A stretch of 64,000 bases of DNA. It comes from Prochilodus magdalenae. Lineage: Eukaryota; Chordata; Actinopteri; Characiformes; Prochilodontidae. This document shows, piece by piece, positions 22,335 to 34,474 of the stretch. Position 1 is the first letter of the stretch. Every line of letters starts with the position of its first letter. The notes beneath the pieces are model-generated. The model searched no databases. It was not told where the DNA came from and saw only the letters and a program-made list of their open reading frames with translations. The position numbers and the translations under genes were made by a program. Location: contig JAMWET010003518.1 in NCBI GenBank assembly GCA_024036415.1, positions 352,001-416,000 on the forward strand, given 5' to 3'.

Positions 22335-24367
22335 TTAATTTAGAAGGCGAATATAAATAACTAAAATGTCAATTAAAATGGATTATAAAAATCAATAAAA
22401 AATGTATTAATAAAAATATATTTATCAGTTTTCAGGTTTTTCTTTTTCCATTATGGAAAAAACACAAAAACAACATGAAGATACAAGGTTTCATCCTGAC
22501 AGTGATAATATCCTAATTTTGCAACATGGAATGTCTTGCTTTTCATTTTGGCACAAATACTAACAAGCAAAATACTGTGAAATGCCAAACGATGAAAATG
22601 AAACAGAAACCTCAATAAAAATATTTTAAAAAACACAAATTCTACAATTCACAACTTTCACAAGTCAGACACTTCAGTGCTTTGAAAGGAGTTGTAGTTT
22701 TATCGAGGGAAATAGCTGAGTTGACTGTTTAAACTTTTGTTTAAAAATGAAACCCTCCGCTGAGCACCCGCTGTATACGTGAACGGCCAGTGTGTTTGAG
22801 CGGTAACACAGGCCTAAGAGTGAACCCCTCCAGAAAGCTAGTGTTGATCTAGAATCAGCTCTTCTCAGCTCATTTAACTGTACTCCTCACCATGCCAAAG
22901 GAACATAAAAGAACTTAACCTGAATCAAGTGCTTAGCTTTCAAGGCAGCCACAGCTTATCTGAGCTCAGAATTCCATAACCTGGTCTAGATCTGATGGCA
23001 GGCTCATGTTGATGACAGCTCCTCTACCTGCAGGCCATAACCATTCCAACACCTAGCTCTGGCCCTGGGATCTGGATTCTGGAATGTCTCTACTCTTTCA
23101 TTTTTTTTCTCTCAAAGGTCAAAGGCAACCAAGTTATGTCTCATTTCCCCATAATCAGACCAAACAGGTCAGTTACAGGGCTTTTTCTTTAGTTCACTTT
23201 GGTCCGTTTGTGTTTCATACCAACAGGGCCCTTCATGTATTTTGTTGCTAGGGAAGGCGCCTAGTTAAAAGGTTGCCAGGAATGAAGACACCTACTGAAT
23301 CTCATTTAAATTGACATCATATTAAATTAGTGGCTCAATTCTTGAGCTCAGAACATCACATTTCATAGTCTGGGAGAAACACTTGCAACCCTTAACCCTT
23401 GTGATCCTCATTCCTCAAAACAACAAGGCCTTTAGGAGATGCACCCACACACATAACTGAGATTCTGCACCATGTCGAGCTGTCTTTCCCACGGAGCATC
23501 TGCAGTTGGCGTGAGCATCCCTTGTGGCTGAAAGCAGCACATGGCCATCGCAGCCCACACAGCACACAAATGGCATTCCTCAAGCAATGCGCACAGGTGA
23601 ACTGTTAAAAAGTGGAGAACCACAAGTCTATCACTGGGAAACCATGGCTATGAAAACACCCTGGAACTATTTTGTGGTAATGTGAAAACGAGGGTAGGCC
23701 ATTTCTCACAGCAGAAGAAAGACGTGTTGATGGTTAGCGTGGTAGATCTGATTCACTGAGCCTCCACCTGCAAAGACGGGAGCGCCCCGAAGATTTACGG
23801 TGAAAGTGTGATTCAGTAAATTCTCTCACCATCAGACGTAACTGCACTGAAGCATGTGCCTCCCAGTCTTGGACATAGCGCCCCAGGGACCTCAGTATAC
23901 ATTCATCTTAATTGTGTGCCTACCGCCTAAAGGCCAATCAGATTTAGTGTGAACTCGTATATCCCATAAAACTGCTGACACGCTTCCTCCAGCTTCCAAC
24001 ACTAATCTCGTACCGAGTTACATGTGTTAAGGTGGAGTGCTCCTAGTGCTTGTGTTTTCCCAAGACCCTTACTAACTCATTTACTTTATGCCTCTTATTA
24101 GCCTATTTAGGCCACATGCTTATAACCATGTATCATGTATCACCAAATTGACTTTTTGAAATAAAGGAGTTTGATGTACTATAAACATTATTACTAATAT
24201 TACCCTAAGGCTGCTTTTGGCCAATCAAACCAAAGGTTTTACATACTGTATATAAGTAAGAACTTAATCAACACATTTACATACGCTCACCAGACAAAAC
24301 TTAGTCACCTGTGACTGAAACATACCTAACAGCATGTAATACCTCCATGAGCATGAGTAACAGTTGT
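22335..24367. other. 2.03-kb segment separating A' from B'
   Basis: No recognised gene or transposon. It interrupts what would otherwise be a tandem A-B/A'-B' pair. Both edges carry ACAG (…catacag at 22334 and taacag near 24364). The composition is AT-rich at the left and balanced at the right; minus-strand open frames at 23623-23392 are unsupported. Confidence 0.5.
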
Positions 24368-24823
24368 GATTTGATTTGGTAGGACTGGACAAGTTTCTGC
24401 ATCTGGGCCACATCAGTTTCAGTCACTCTAACATCAAAGAATTGCGCAGTTGGGCCAGATTTGGTGGATGCCTACCCTAGCACAATTCTGAGGAGAGTTT
24501 CCTGTGGACTGGGATTATAGCCAATGCTGGTACACCCGTATGACCATATGCTTCCATACACCTGCAAATTCAGCTACTTCCTCCACGCTATGGCCGCTCA
24601 CATTGTAAACGTTCACATTATGAACAAGACATTCACTGTACTGTACCAGTTCTTCTCAGTCTTTTAATCCCATCAATCCCCAACAGGTATTCATAGCCCC
24701 ATCATCCTTGGGTTAGTCCTAAAGTTACTACTACCTTAAACTTATTCATCAAACGAATTTTCTAAACTTATAAAGCCGTTTAGAGCTGTTTGCCCCTCCC
24801 TTTTAATGTTAAACTCATAAAAG
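24368..24823 (-). mobile_element. Duplicated block B': Tc1-like N-terminal relic
   Basis: Second copy of block B with only scattered substitutions and one or two 1-bp indels, the same Tc1 helix-turn-helix segment and the same end near aactcataaaag. The high similarity suggests a recent duplication. Confidence 0.75.
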
Positions 24824-25785
24824 TTTTTTCAGCCTGGGGTGCTGTTTGAATGAGGCATTAAACAGGGCAGTCAATTATTACATACATACCGTATTACAAA
24901 GCCAGACTTTTTAAAGGGTACCCCAGACATAGATTATGGTCCTTTTGAATAACTCGGAAATGAGTCGTTGATTCCATAGTCAAATCCCACTACTGTTTCT
25001 CAGTCAGTCCTGTTTCACCTTTGCGATAATCAGGCCTCTCCAAAAGGAAGAAATAACAAACAGCATATTGTTGAAAATTGAAAACCCCAGCATAAAATAT
25101 GATTAGAAGCCTGTTCCAGTATAAACACCCACTAAAACCCTTTGATAAGAAGGCTTCTTTGCTTTGCAATTGGACCGTTTTCCTTCCGTCTCACCGGCTA
25201 ATCAGTTGGGTGGGATCAGGAGGTTTTTGGGCCAGAGAAAGGAAAACGGTGCACAAAAAAAAAAAACTTTCCAAACCTCTTGTCTGGCATGTGGTGCAAT
25301 ACAAAGCCTCTGTATTCTCTTTTGTGAGGGAATGAGAGCGAGAGAAAGAGAGGGAGAAAGAGCGAGAGTGCGGGGTGGAAGCATTTGTTGATACTATCAG
25401 GGTGTACAAATGAGTGTAGTATAATAAGGGGTAATTATGTTTTCGCATTCCTTACATGCTTGTGTTAACGACATTAAACCAAGACCCATCGCACTGAGAG
25501 AACAGCGGGGGTCATGTGCTGCCTCCTCAGCTACTCTCGCTCTCCAGGGAAGACGCTTTCTTATCGGTAAACGTTCAACCTCTGCCAGTTCAGGCAGGTC
25601 CATCGCGAACACGTGCTCACAATGCTCCTCCGCTGTCCGCCAGACGTTAACAGCAGGAAATGAAGCTCGCTGGTGCTCAGTGCTGAACTGAAGATTGAGG
25701 CACGGAGGCCACTATGATCTTCAATCTGAACACTTGCATAAACATACAATTTTTTTTTTCCATGCGCACTTTTATGTTTATCCAG
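24824..25785. other. Stretch without recognised gene
   Basis: Unique sequence with a purine-rich GAGA tract at 25327-25368. From 25490 to 25680 CpG density seems locally raised. No supported frame. Confidence 0.45.
25327..25368. repeat. Imperfect GA-rich tract
   Basis: Purine-only or nearly purine-only sequence built from gaga and gagcgaga units. Confidence 0.85.
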
Positions 25786-25902
25786 GCTGAAATAACCCAT
25801 GCGTCTGGCATGCTGGCGGAGAAACGTCTTGCCAACCAACCCCCAGCGTTCAAATCACATCCATTCGCTGTAACTAAAAACAGAACGATTGTCCAAATAC
25901 AG
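25786..25902 (+). other. Weak candidate internal exon (117 bp, phase 0-0)
   Basis: A T-rich tract ends in TATCCAG at 25785 and an ACAG|GTAAGG donor sits at 25902/25903. Between them are exactly 117 bases, 39 codons open in one frame; the other two frames have a stop within the first three codons. No residue pattern is recognised. Splice-like pairs this good also arise by chance in 64 kb, so this is only a candidate. Confidence 0.2.
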
Positions 25903-27551
25903 GTAAGGTGGAAAGTGCCGAGAGAAACGAAGGAACAGACTTACTAGATATAAACAATAGCCATGGGACAGGGTGGAAGGAGAGGGTTGAGTCTGCTTGA
26001 ATGACACTTTAGCTCTCCTCTCCCTCTTTCTTTCCCTCTCTCTCCCACTTGCTCTGCTTTCACCACTCATGTTCCAGTACCCTCGCAATGAAAAACATGA
26101 CTCCTTTGTTGCCTTCTCCAAATGTTTCTTGCCAGCACAAAGGCGTGCTTACGTTTCCAGTGTGCGTTTATTGGCGTAGTTGAAGGAAAAGCATTGAAGA
26201 GCCATTTTTATTTATGTAGCACAGCATGTCTGTTTATAATAGAAATAGTATAGGCCTGTGGCCATTTGAATTGTTAATGCTGCTTAAAATCATGAAGCAG
26301 TGGGCAAATCAAGGCCCCAAACAGCATTTTGGCACTTATGTTATTAGGAAAACTGGGCTGAGGAAAACGCTTGTTTCTTAAGCAAGCAAGTTCAGCGGAA
26401 TTCCATGACCTGCCCCTGCAGTGTTTACAGTCCACACAAACGCTCCACCAGTTTACATAAACCTTTGCATTTGTACTCAATCGTTGGAAACGGAATCTCA
26501 TTTTTGGGTTCCGAAAGCAGCTCGCGAGGCAAAGACTCTTCCAGCACTAAGGGAAGGCATTTGCCAGCATTGTCTTCTTCACATGTAAACTTATTCATGA
26601 TATGCCTGCTGGCTTTAGTGATGGAAAACAAACCAACCGGGGAGACAGGATGTGACGTTCGCGCGGAGAGAAGGGAGCGTTTCCCAGACTTTTCCACATA
26701 AAGAAAGAAGGAACATGTGGGCCAAGAGAAAGGTTAATCTCCAATCACGAGGGAGACTTAAGAGCAACTGAGGGCAATTACTGAAATGCAATCCCTCTCT
26801 TAAACAGCGCAAGTGGACAATAAGAGGGGATGCAATCAGCCAAGCTGCTCCATACACTTAGCTGCTTTACAAATTCCCATACATCCAAGCTCTTACAGTT
26901 CAAGCATATCTCATCCATATGACAGCCTAAACTGCTGACCATTCTCGGCACCTTGCATGGAAATGTGTGCTGACAAGGCGCTCTGACAGGTTGAGGCAAG
27001 CCAGTGATGTCAACCAGTCCAGGTGGCATTTAGCCCACTGGAGTGGAAGAGTTATGAGCTGGAGAAAATCCCCCTCGCAGGCTGGTGAGGACTTGCAATC
27101 TACTTTTGGAGATACAGACACACAGAGTTACCCACAGCTATCTCATTCAACAGGTCACCATGGTACATGTGCTCACTTTCTCACTTCAGAGCAGTTTCAT
27201 AGAAACATGCATAAACTTCTGCTTGTGTCACATGGATCAGTTAGTACCATTAAGCATGTCATGAAAAAACCCTCTTACCCACTTTAACCAGTTAACGTTG
27301 GGCTAAATCTTAATATTTAAAAACACTCAAACTGATTTTCAGTTTTTTCATTTTTCATGTTAGATGAGTGACAGATGCTGCCTTTTCTGATGAGCTAAAA
27401 AGATGGCAGCTATTGGATGGTAATGAAGATCTAGTGACTTCCACAGATTCCTCAGAGGAAGTGTCAACTTCTGATTTGCCAGTGAAATAGATTTTTTTAA
27501 TGTTTCTAGACTTCATTAGGAATTGAGGAAAGTAGTTAGCCTAGTAACCCT
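25903..27551. other. Stretch without recognised gene; possible conserved block at 26270-26700
   Basis: Frames overlap in antisense at 26405-26701 and 26697-26425, without a recognised domain. The balanced composition and lack of repeats make 26270-26700 a possible conserved non-coding element. No regulatory motif can be asserted. Confidence 0.25.
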
Positions 27552-27561
27552 GTTAGGAATA

Positions 27562-28078
27562 GAAGATAAACAGCACAGACCAGCTGGTATACTGGTCAGC
27601 AGCAATAGAAGCTAATATGCTGGTAGCCAGTAAACCAGTGTATAGTATGTAATGGATGCTGGTATACTGGTCAGCAGCAATAGAAGCTAATATGCTGGTA
27701 GCCAGTAAACCAGTGTATAGTATGTAATGGATGCTGGTATACTGGTCAGCAGCAATAGAAGCTAATATGCCAGTCACCAGTTAACCAGTGTATAGTATGT
27801 AATGGATGCTGGTATACTGGTCAGCAGCAATAGAAGCTAATATGCTGGTAGCCAGTAAACCAGTGTATAGTATGTAATGGATGCTGGTATACTGGTCAGC
27901 AGCAATGGAAGCTAATATGCCAGTCACCAGTAAACCAGCATGTGTTGTGCTCTGATGCTGGTAAGATGGTCAAACAGCATGAGCAAACTGGGTGACCAGC
28001 CAAACCAGCACTACACCAGCACTGTATCAGCTTAAACAAGCATGGAAAGCATGCCTGTCTATGCTGTTTTTTCAACCA
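27562..28078. mobile_element. TIR element whose interior expanded as a 75-bp minisatellite
   Basis: The left end (aaacagcacagaccagc, 27568-27584) and the right end (gcctgtctatgctgttt, 28053-28069) are inverted repeats of each other with a few mismatches. The element is bracketed by a 10-bp direct repeat, gttaggaata, at 27552-27561 and 28079-28088, which looks like a target duplication. It contains the 75-bp array described separately. No coding capacity. Confidence 0.6.
27583..27957. repeat. 75-bp minisatellite, five units
   Basis: Units start at 27583, 27658, 27733, 27808 and 27883 with spacing of exactly 75, and 74 to the next partial unit. Two variants occur at the mid-unit: gctggtagccag in units 1, 2 and 4, and gccagtcaccag in units 3 and 5. 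Because 75 is 25 codons, the minus strand stays open through the array; that frame (27777-27553) is a by-product, not a gene. Confidence 0.95.
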
Positions 28079-28088
28079 GTTAGGAATA

Positions 28089-29811
28089 AAGCCATGCTAA
28101 CTTGCTAGCCCTGCTAACTAAGTTAAGACACTTGTGTTGCAGAAGAGCAAAGCATGGCATTACATATACACATATTCATAAATGCCAAGTAATCTCACCA
28201 CATTTCATAGTCCTGTAAAATATAAAACTTTTGGATTTGTTGGTCTTTATATGTTCTCAGTCTTCCTGTGCTGAAACGTAACAGCTACCCAGCTAGCCGA
28301 TTTACTATTTGAATACTGGCACCACAAATGTTTAATGAAGTAGTCAAGCTTGAGTGCCTAGTTTACAAGAGTGACAAACTGCTAAAATGTATAAAACGTA
28401 GCTATTTATAGAAGTACCTGTCACTACAGTCAATCACACCTTCACTACTGTTGTAACTTGTACAGCCTCAGCGTTGTGGTTTTAAAGGCACTGCACGTAT
28501 TACATAAGTGGCCAAATATGATGAGCAAATATGCTAGCTAGAATTACATAAGCAATTAAACATGGTCAGTAAATAAAAGAAGTCCATTTGCAGAAATGTC
28601 TACCAGGAGCTACATGAAGTTTACACACCAGAGAGGACACGGAAAGTCAACCCCACTCCAATAGGGTCTTTTCACAGATGTGGCTAGAACAACAACTCAC
28701 TGCCTGATGCTGTATATCAGTGCAGGGCTGCCTTTCCTGGCTTTATTTGACCACCCGGCCCATAAATCAAGCGCAAAGGCAAACAAGTGAACAACAGCTC
28801 TGAGCTGAAACCTCTGCAATGGGCCTGCTTTCTATAAACATTCCTCAGGGAGACATGGTCTGATAAGAGCTCCATGCTCATGCAGTTTAGGATAGGGTGG
28901 GGTCAGGGAGGGGGGGTTGTATGTTGTTTGGAGTAGGGGGAGTGCAGAAGTCTTCCCATGCACCCCCTCCCTATGCCTCCATCCCTCCATCACTGGCGCA
29001 CATCCACATTGCGTTCAGCAGTTGTAGAAAGTGATGTGCGCACTTCATGTGCTCAAGGAATCAGCTAGATCCAACTGAAGAACACTGGGTCCATTGCCGA
29101 AAGACCTCCACCCCTGGCCTCATCAGAGCCTCTAGCTATGGCCAATGCCTGTATATGGACTGCTGATCTATGAGCTGTTGGTGGAGCTGAAGTGAGTGCA
29201 GACACAGGCAGGATCTGTTCCTAGATCAGCAGTCCTGTGTGGAGATCATTTGCAAATACAGGCCCAAAGTGCTTATCATTAATCAATCCAGAACTTAATG
29301 AGCCTCCTGAGGCACCAGAGCTATACGCTGAACAAACCTCCTCGGCCCAGCTCTCCCTGGTATGGCTGGAGATGTATGACGGATACAGCAAGGCACAGGC
29401 AACAATCACAAAAATGCAAATGTACACAAGACTGAGAAATAATTTATTTAAACAATCGAATTTATGCCATTTGCTCAAATGTAGTTGATCAACTGAGACC
29501 AGTTTCCTGTTTAAACTCAGCTAAAAAGAAACTCAAGCTTATATGTCACCAATTGTACTGTGTAGACTGAAGCCTGAATCATCAAACACTTGGCTCAAAC
29601 CACAATAAGATTGCTTTTGTAGTTTTAGGAACTGTATGACATACTATCATCTACAGAAAGAATGGCTGTTAGCCTTGTGGGTAAGAGAGGTACCCCAGTA
29701 TCCAGAATGCATAACCACACCAATGTTGCATTCCAATGCCTCTGCTTCTTGGTTGAATTTCCCTGTTCCGCCTTAAAATGTTTCACTGATGTTCATACAG
29801 CTCTTCACGCA
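28089..29811. other. Stretch without recognised gene
   Basis: Unique sequence. A G-rich, potentially quadruplex-forming site lies at 28895-28916, followed by a C-rich stretch near 28962-29000. Nothing coding recognised. Confidence 0.5.
28895..28916 (+). other. Putative G-quadruplex motif
   Basis: Runs G3-T-G4-TCA-G3-A-G7 satisfy the usual four-run pattern with loops of 1-3 bases. Function unknown. Confidence 0.55.
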
Positions 29812-30052
29812 TGCCTGTCGCCTCACAGCAAGAGGGGCCTGGGTTGATGTTCCAGTTGAGACGGCGAGAGTCTTTCTCTTATTGTGTGGAGTTCTCCCCA
29901 TGTGCATGCTCTTTCTCCCCGTGGGTTGCATAGGTTCTTCTAGGTGTGTGTGTGTGACCGTGTGCGAATGTGTGTCTGTCCTGCAATGTCCTGTCCAGGC
30001 TATTTCCTGCCTTCTGCCCAATAAATGCTGGGATAGGATACAGAACCCTCAG
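29812..30052 (+). mobile_element. Teleost SINE-like dispersed repeat
   Basis: Recognised by the blocks tgtcgcctcacagcaag, cctgggttgatgttcca (a decayed box B), tgtggagttctccccatgtg, tgtccaggctatttcctgcc and gctgggataggata, in the order found in the common fish repeat that ends in ATGGATGG runs. A related minus-strand copy is at 55.3 kb. The element is diverged. Class (SINE or LINE-tail derived) is not certain. Confidence 0.75.
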
Positions 30053-30080
30053 TAACCCAAAATTATAAGAGGCTTAGAAG

Positions 30081-30159
30081 ATGAATGAACGAACAAATGG
30101 ACAAATGGATGGATGGATATGGATGGATGGATGAATGAATGACTGACTGAATGAATGAA
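30081..30159. repeat. (TGGA)n/(TGAA)n tail of the dispersed repeat
   Basis: Imperfect tetranucleotide run directly 3' of the repeat, the usual simple-sequence tail of this family. Confidence 0.85.
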
Positions 30160-32823
30160 AACTGTGGGACCAAAGACTTTACTGCTCCAGTCCACAAAAT
30201 GGTCTAATCTCACCCCCAGATGCAGATCTTGTAACAGAGACACACCAATGTCTACTACAGGTGTCTAGGCACCAGTAGTGGGAAGCACTGCATGAAACAC
30301 GGCTGGAAAGTTGCCTTCACAGAGAAAAAAAGAAGAGAAAAAAGCAGCATAGCGAGAAGGGAGACTCATACGAGCCTAACTCATGGTCATGTAGTAAAGA
30401 AAAACAGGATCATTTTCAGTCAGTGGGAAGTAAAACAGGAACAAGCATCTATGTGGTGAGCAATCAAAGTCCAAGCTGCCACACTGCTTGCGGAGTAATC
30501 ACCTCTGATTGACCGGCTCTGATCAGAGCTGCCCGCAGCACATGTGGAAGTCATTTGGCGATGTGGTCACCACTCTGAGATGACGGATTGTGCTCTGTGG
30601 GTGAATAGCAGCAGATCGGCCCATCTACGCGGTTGACATCTAACAGGCTTTAGGAGGTCTGATCATCACAGTCAAATTGATTGATCGACTTTAGTTGTTT
30701 ATATGATGGGAATCTGGAACCTCAGTCATGGCAGCGCAATACAAATTCGCCATGCCATGCCAGAGTAAATGTGGCAAACTATGACTTCTCACAATTTGCA
30801 TGCCATTTTACAGCGTCTGTGGTCAGCAGACCACAAGTTAGCCCCATGGCTGCTGAAGAGGTTAGTTAAGGCTGCTGTGACATCAGTTCCTCATGGTGGT
30901 AAGATGTTGAACAGTGGAACAAGAGGATCTAGCACGACAGTCAGACTGCTGGACTGGCACTGCTGGATAATTATTGGGGACAATTCTCCACTCTGCCTCA
31001 AATGTAAACCCCTCATTGGGCCAAAAACACCACGTCAAAGGCAAGAGGAATTCATATGGGAGACCGGAAAAGGGCATTCTTTACTCCTCGTCTTGGGTTT
31101 CCAACTCCAACCACTACTCTATAAAACCCAGTGAGTCAAACCATTCGGCCAGATTGAATGCCACAATTCTGAAAAATCATCCATCGTCAATAAAATACAA
31201 GCTAACATTCCCACCACGGCAACTTGCTGCTTGTGTGTCTAACTGTGGAAGATACGGTCACACTCTGTTGGCTCTAGTGCTGGAATAAACAGAATTCATC
31301 ACAACTGGACCTCCTCTGTTGATGCACAATGACGTTTACAACTAACTGATGAATGAATGAGAGGACATCGTGCTCTGTGCATTCCTATAATCTCTACTAG
31401 TGCAAAAAAAACCATGGCAATAATCAATAATCATTTATGAAAAATGGCTTGCATGAGACTGGCTTGAACGGAGGCTGGCCCACAGTGAAGACCACAGTGA
31501 CCGTGATGTTGCCACAGGCTATCACGGCTTCTAACGATTAATGTGCTTCAAAGAAGTGAGTTTTTATAAGCACTGGCCCTTTTACGCACAGCAGCAATGT
31601 GCTCTCGGCCACCGTACCCCCTTTTTCAAAAAACACTGGCAGAGTGTGAGATTGGCCCCAAATTAAGTTCAGGATGTTTTCACTAATTCTGCCCTAAATG
31701 ACTTCCTCTTAATGATGCTAGAGGGTGCCAAGCCTCTACAGCTGCTCTACGGTCATATTTCTAAAACTACACTAAGACTAGACAAGGTGGAGCTAATATA
31801 CAAGCATACGACCCTATATCAGCTCTTTCTCTTCCTCCGCAAAACATTCTTCACCCTCTCTATAACACTACCAGCCCTTTCTGTATGGCATCAGCGTTTA
31901 CATTAAGCGATTAAGCAGGCTATAAAACCACCCTGCCTATATTACGAGTCCAGTTTACCTGCCAATGGCACCATTATTTAAATTTGGACCAGAATGAGAC
32001 GTCAGACTAGATGGAATGGCTCAGAGAACAGGCCTTCTTATCCAAGTACATCCACTTCACGCTGATCTTAAGCACTTTTGCATCGCATTTCGTCATGCCA
32101 TTGTGCTGCAGAGCCGCATTTCCACTGGATCTGTTTCTTAATCCTCAGCAAGGCAGTAACCAATGTGAGATCTACACCACAGGCATAAAACATTCATTTG
32201 TATTCCATGAGCTGTTTTCAATTTCTCCCCCTGCATCTGTCTTTCCCCACTCATGTTTTCTCATTTCCATCATGCTTCATCAGTGGAAAAAGTTTGCATC
32301 ATGCCATGCACCAGGCAGCACCCATAAACGACAGGGGTCACACTAACCCTAACCTTAGATTTTCATGGTTTGCTATCAAATACCAAACATCCCTGAGCAG
32401 CTGGGTGCGTGAATGCAATCCTAGGCCTCACACTCCCCTGACACCGTGTGGATTCTGAGCTCCTGCACAGGAATGTTATGTGTTTTTGGCTCTACCTCTG
32501 TCAGCCCCGCTTAACATGTTTGCAAGGAGGTCCTATAATGATGCAGCATTGCTGACAATGCAGAGAGCTTCGGTGGCGCTCTTGTTTCTACAGTGTAGTT
32601 TTGTGATGTGAGTAAAACATCACTTTTGGACTTTGCATGTGATTCAGCCTTAAAGAGTTGCCAGCTGTGCTTAGTGGAACTGGATATGAGACAGCTAAAA
32701 TGACATGTGTAGATAGGCTCTAACTGTGCAGGGTAGGGAGACTCCGAGAACATGATTGAGAATTGCTCTTCTAGAAGAAGGTCAAATCCCCCATGATGCC
32801 CTCTCACCTTTGAGGATCCCCTG
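30160..32823. other. Stretch without recognised gene
   Basis: Unique sequence. A short ctaaccctaacc at about 32344-32355 resembles two telomere units but is too short to be called an interstitial telomere. Confidence 0.5.
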
Positions 32824-33070
32824 CTAATTCACTGTGACCTTGTGGAAGCGTAGAAAATAGGCCTCACCCTCTTTCTTCTGGATGGTGAGATTCTTCAGCT
32901 GTTTTATCTGGATTTTGTCAGCTGGCACAGAGCGTTCGCTCTTCACACCACTTATCACTGGGGAATGCGAACATCTTGAAGTTATTTTCCCAGCATGGCT
33001 CGATAAAAGCGCACCATGCCGCGGTTCTCTTTGAATGGTCCAACCAGCAGTAGCGACAGAGCGGACATAT
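32824..33070 (-). other. Weak candidate coding exon on the minus strand
   Basis: On the minus strand a pyrimidine-rich CTGCCCCAG acceptor ends at 33071. One frame is then open from 33081 down to a TAG at 32826-32824. Its second half has protein-like composition: ...Ser-Val-Lys-Ser-Glu-Arg-Ser-Val-Pro-Ala-Asp-Lys..., then a Lys/Gln/Leu-rich amphipathic stretch and Arg-Phe-His-Lys-Val-Thr-Val-Asn-stop. A GTGAG donor-like site at 32867 gives an alternative end. The frame lacks an ATG, so it would be an internal or last exon. I do not recognise a family. Another frame is open for the first third, so a decayed pseudogene or a chance frame is also possible. Confidence 0.22.
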
Positions 33071-34474
33071 CTGGGGCAGGATCAGATGAGGTAATAAGGT
33101 CATGAGTCTGCATAGGTGTCAAACAGGGAGATGGAGAGGCAATTCTTGCATGCCAAGGAACCTCACACGAAGCTCAAGGATTTACACAGCCACTTGACTT
33201 CAGTGATAACCAGCAACACAGGAAGATGGGGAACACTATCTGCTGTTAGCAAAGTTCAAGACTCTTCATCTTCACGTGTGCCATAGTAGGAGGTTGTTTT
33301 TTCTTGCGCCATAAAAACGACATCTGTAATGAGAGGAGAGCGAAGACCTCGGGAGTTTTGTGGATATTGGTTCTTGTGCTAAACCACAGCATAGGAATGT
33401 AAGCAAAGCTGCACAGCACTCAGATGATCTAAGTGTATGATAAGGTTGTGTACGTTGGACATTTATTTTCGTGGAAATATCTGTCCCACTTAACATTTTC
33501 AGAGGGCTGAGACAAAACCACAGATGCACTTTCTTTTTTAGTCAAAACTGTTAGACTGTGTACAAAAACCTAAAACCTACAACCATGTTAATTTGTATTA
33601 GGGCACTAATAAATGCTGTCTTGTTTAAAGGGCTGCATACATAACTAAACCCTGCCCGGATGGGTGATACGAATGATTAGAAAAGGAAAACAGCGGTGGA
33701 GTCTTTACGAACAGAGCAACTGTAACTACTGTGATACATGGAGACATTTTCATCAGTGGGAGAACTAAGTCTTCAGGTGCAGTTGTTAGGTAACCAGCCT
33801 TGTGACCAGAAGTTTGCCGGATAACTTCCCTGGACCAGCAGGACATGACTGAAGTGGCCTTTAGCATGTAGGCCATGGGCAAGTGTGCTCACTGTCCCTA
33901 ATGTGTGTTCACTAGTGTATGTGTATATGTGTCTATCTCTGTATGCAAGCGCAATTGGAAAATTACTCTAAGTTTGTCATAAATGTCAAGACTTTATCAA
34001 AAACACCACTTTTCTTTATTCTCAATTCTAATTTCTACTAGCACCCTGGTATTCTACTTAATGTAGCGGTTCTGCAGTTACTCTCTCAGTAAAGACTCCA
34101 CCGGTGTTTCCTCTGAAATCATATTATCAGTTATATTCTCAGTGGTCTTGAGTGACTTAGTTGTTACCAAACTTGTCCCAACGATTGGAAATCAAACTAC
34201 TACTGTACCGTCCTACTTGTATTAGTGGTTGCTCTGATGCTCCTAATGGCCTAACCAACAGAGGAGCACACTTGTCTGATTCTACCTACAAGCCCCCTGA
34301 AAACATCCTGATTGAATAAGAATGTAACTCTTTTGTTTCCAAAGAAAATGCAATAATCAAATGACAGCAGTTATACAATACTCGCTGATATGATGCTTAA
34401 TTAAATTAAACTGTAACTAATTAGGAGACCCTGAGGGTTTCACAACACACAATTAGACCTTGTCAACTAAAAGA
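33071..34474. other. Stretch without recognised gene
   Basis: Nothing recognised. Confidence 0.5.

Noticed and set aside
27553..27777. Minus-strand frame with 25-residue repeats
   Set aside because: A by-product of the 75-bp tandem unit (25 codons) inside a transposon.
29773..30055. Open frames on both strands at 29.8-30.0 kb
   Set aside because: They lie within the dispersed fish repeat and its simple tail.
32344..32355. Telomere-like ctaaccctaacc
   Set aside because: Only about two units; too short to call an interstitial telomeric repeat.
33069..33103. Cys-rich start of the minus-strand frame at 33.1 kb as a zinc-binding domain
   Set aside because: The Cys spacing fits no family I can name, and the frame runs into a stop after about 60 codons.
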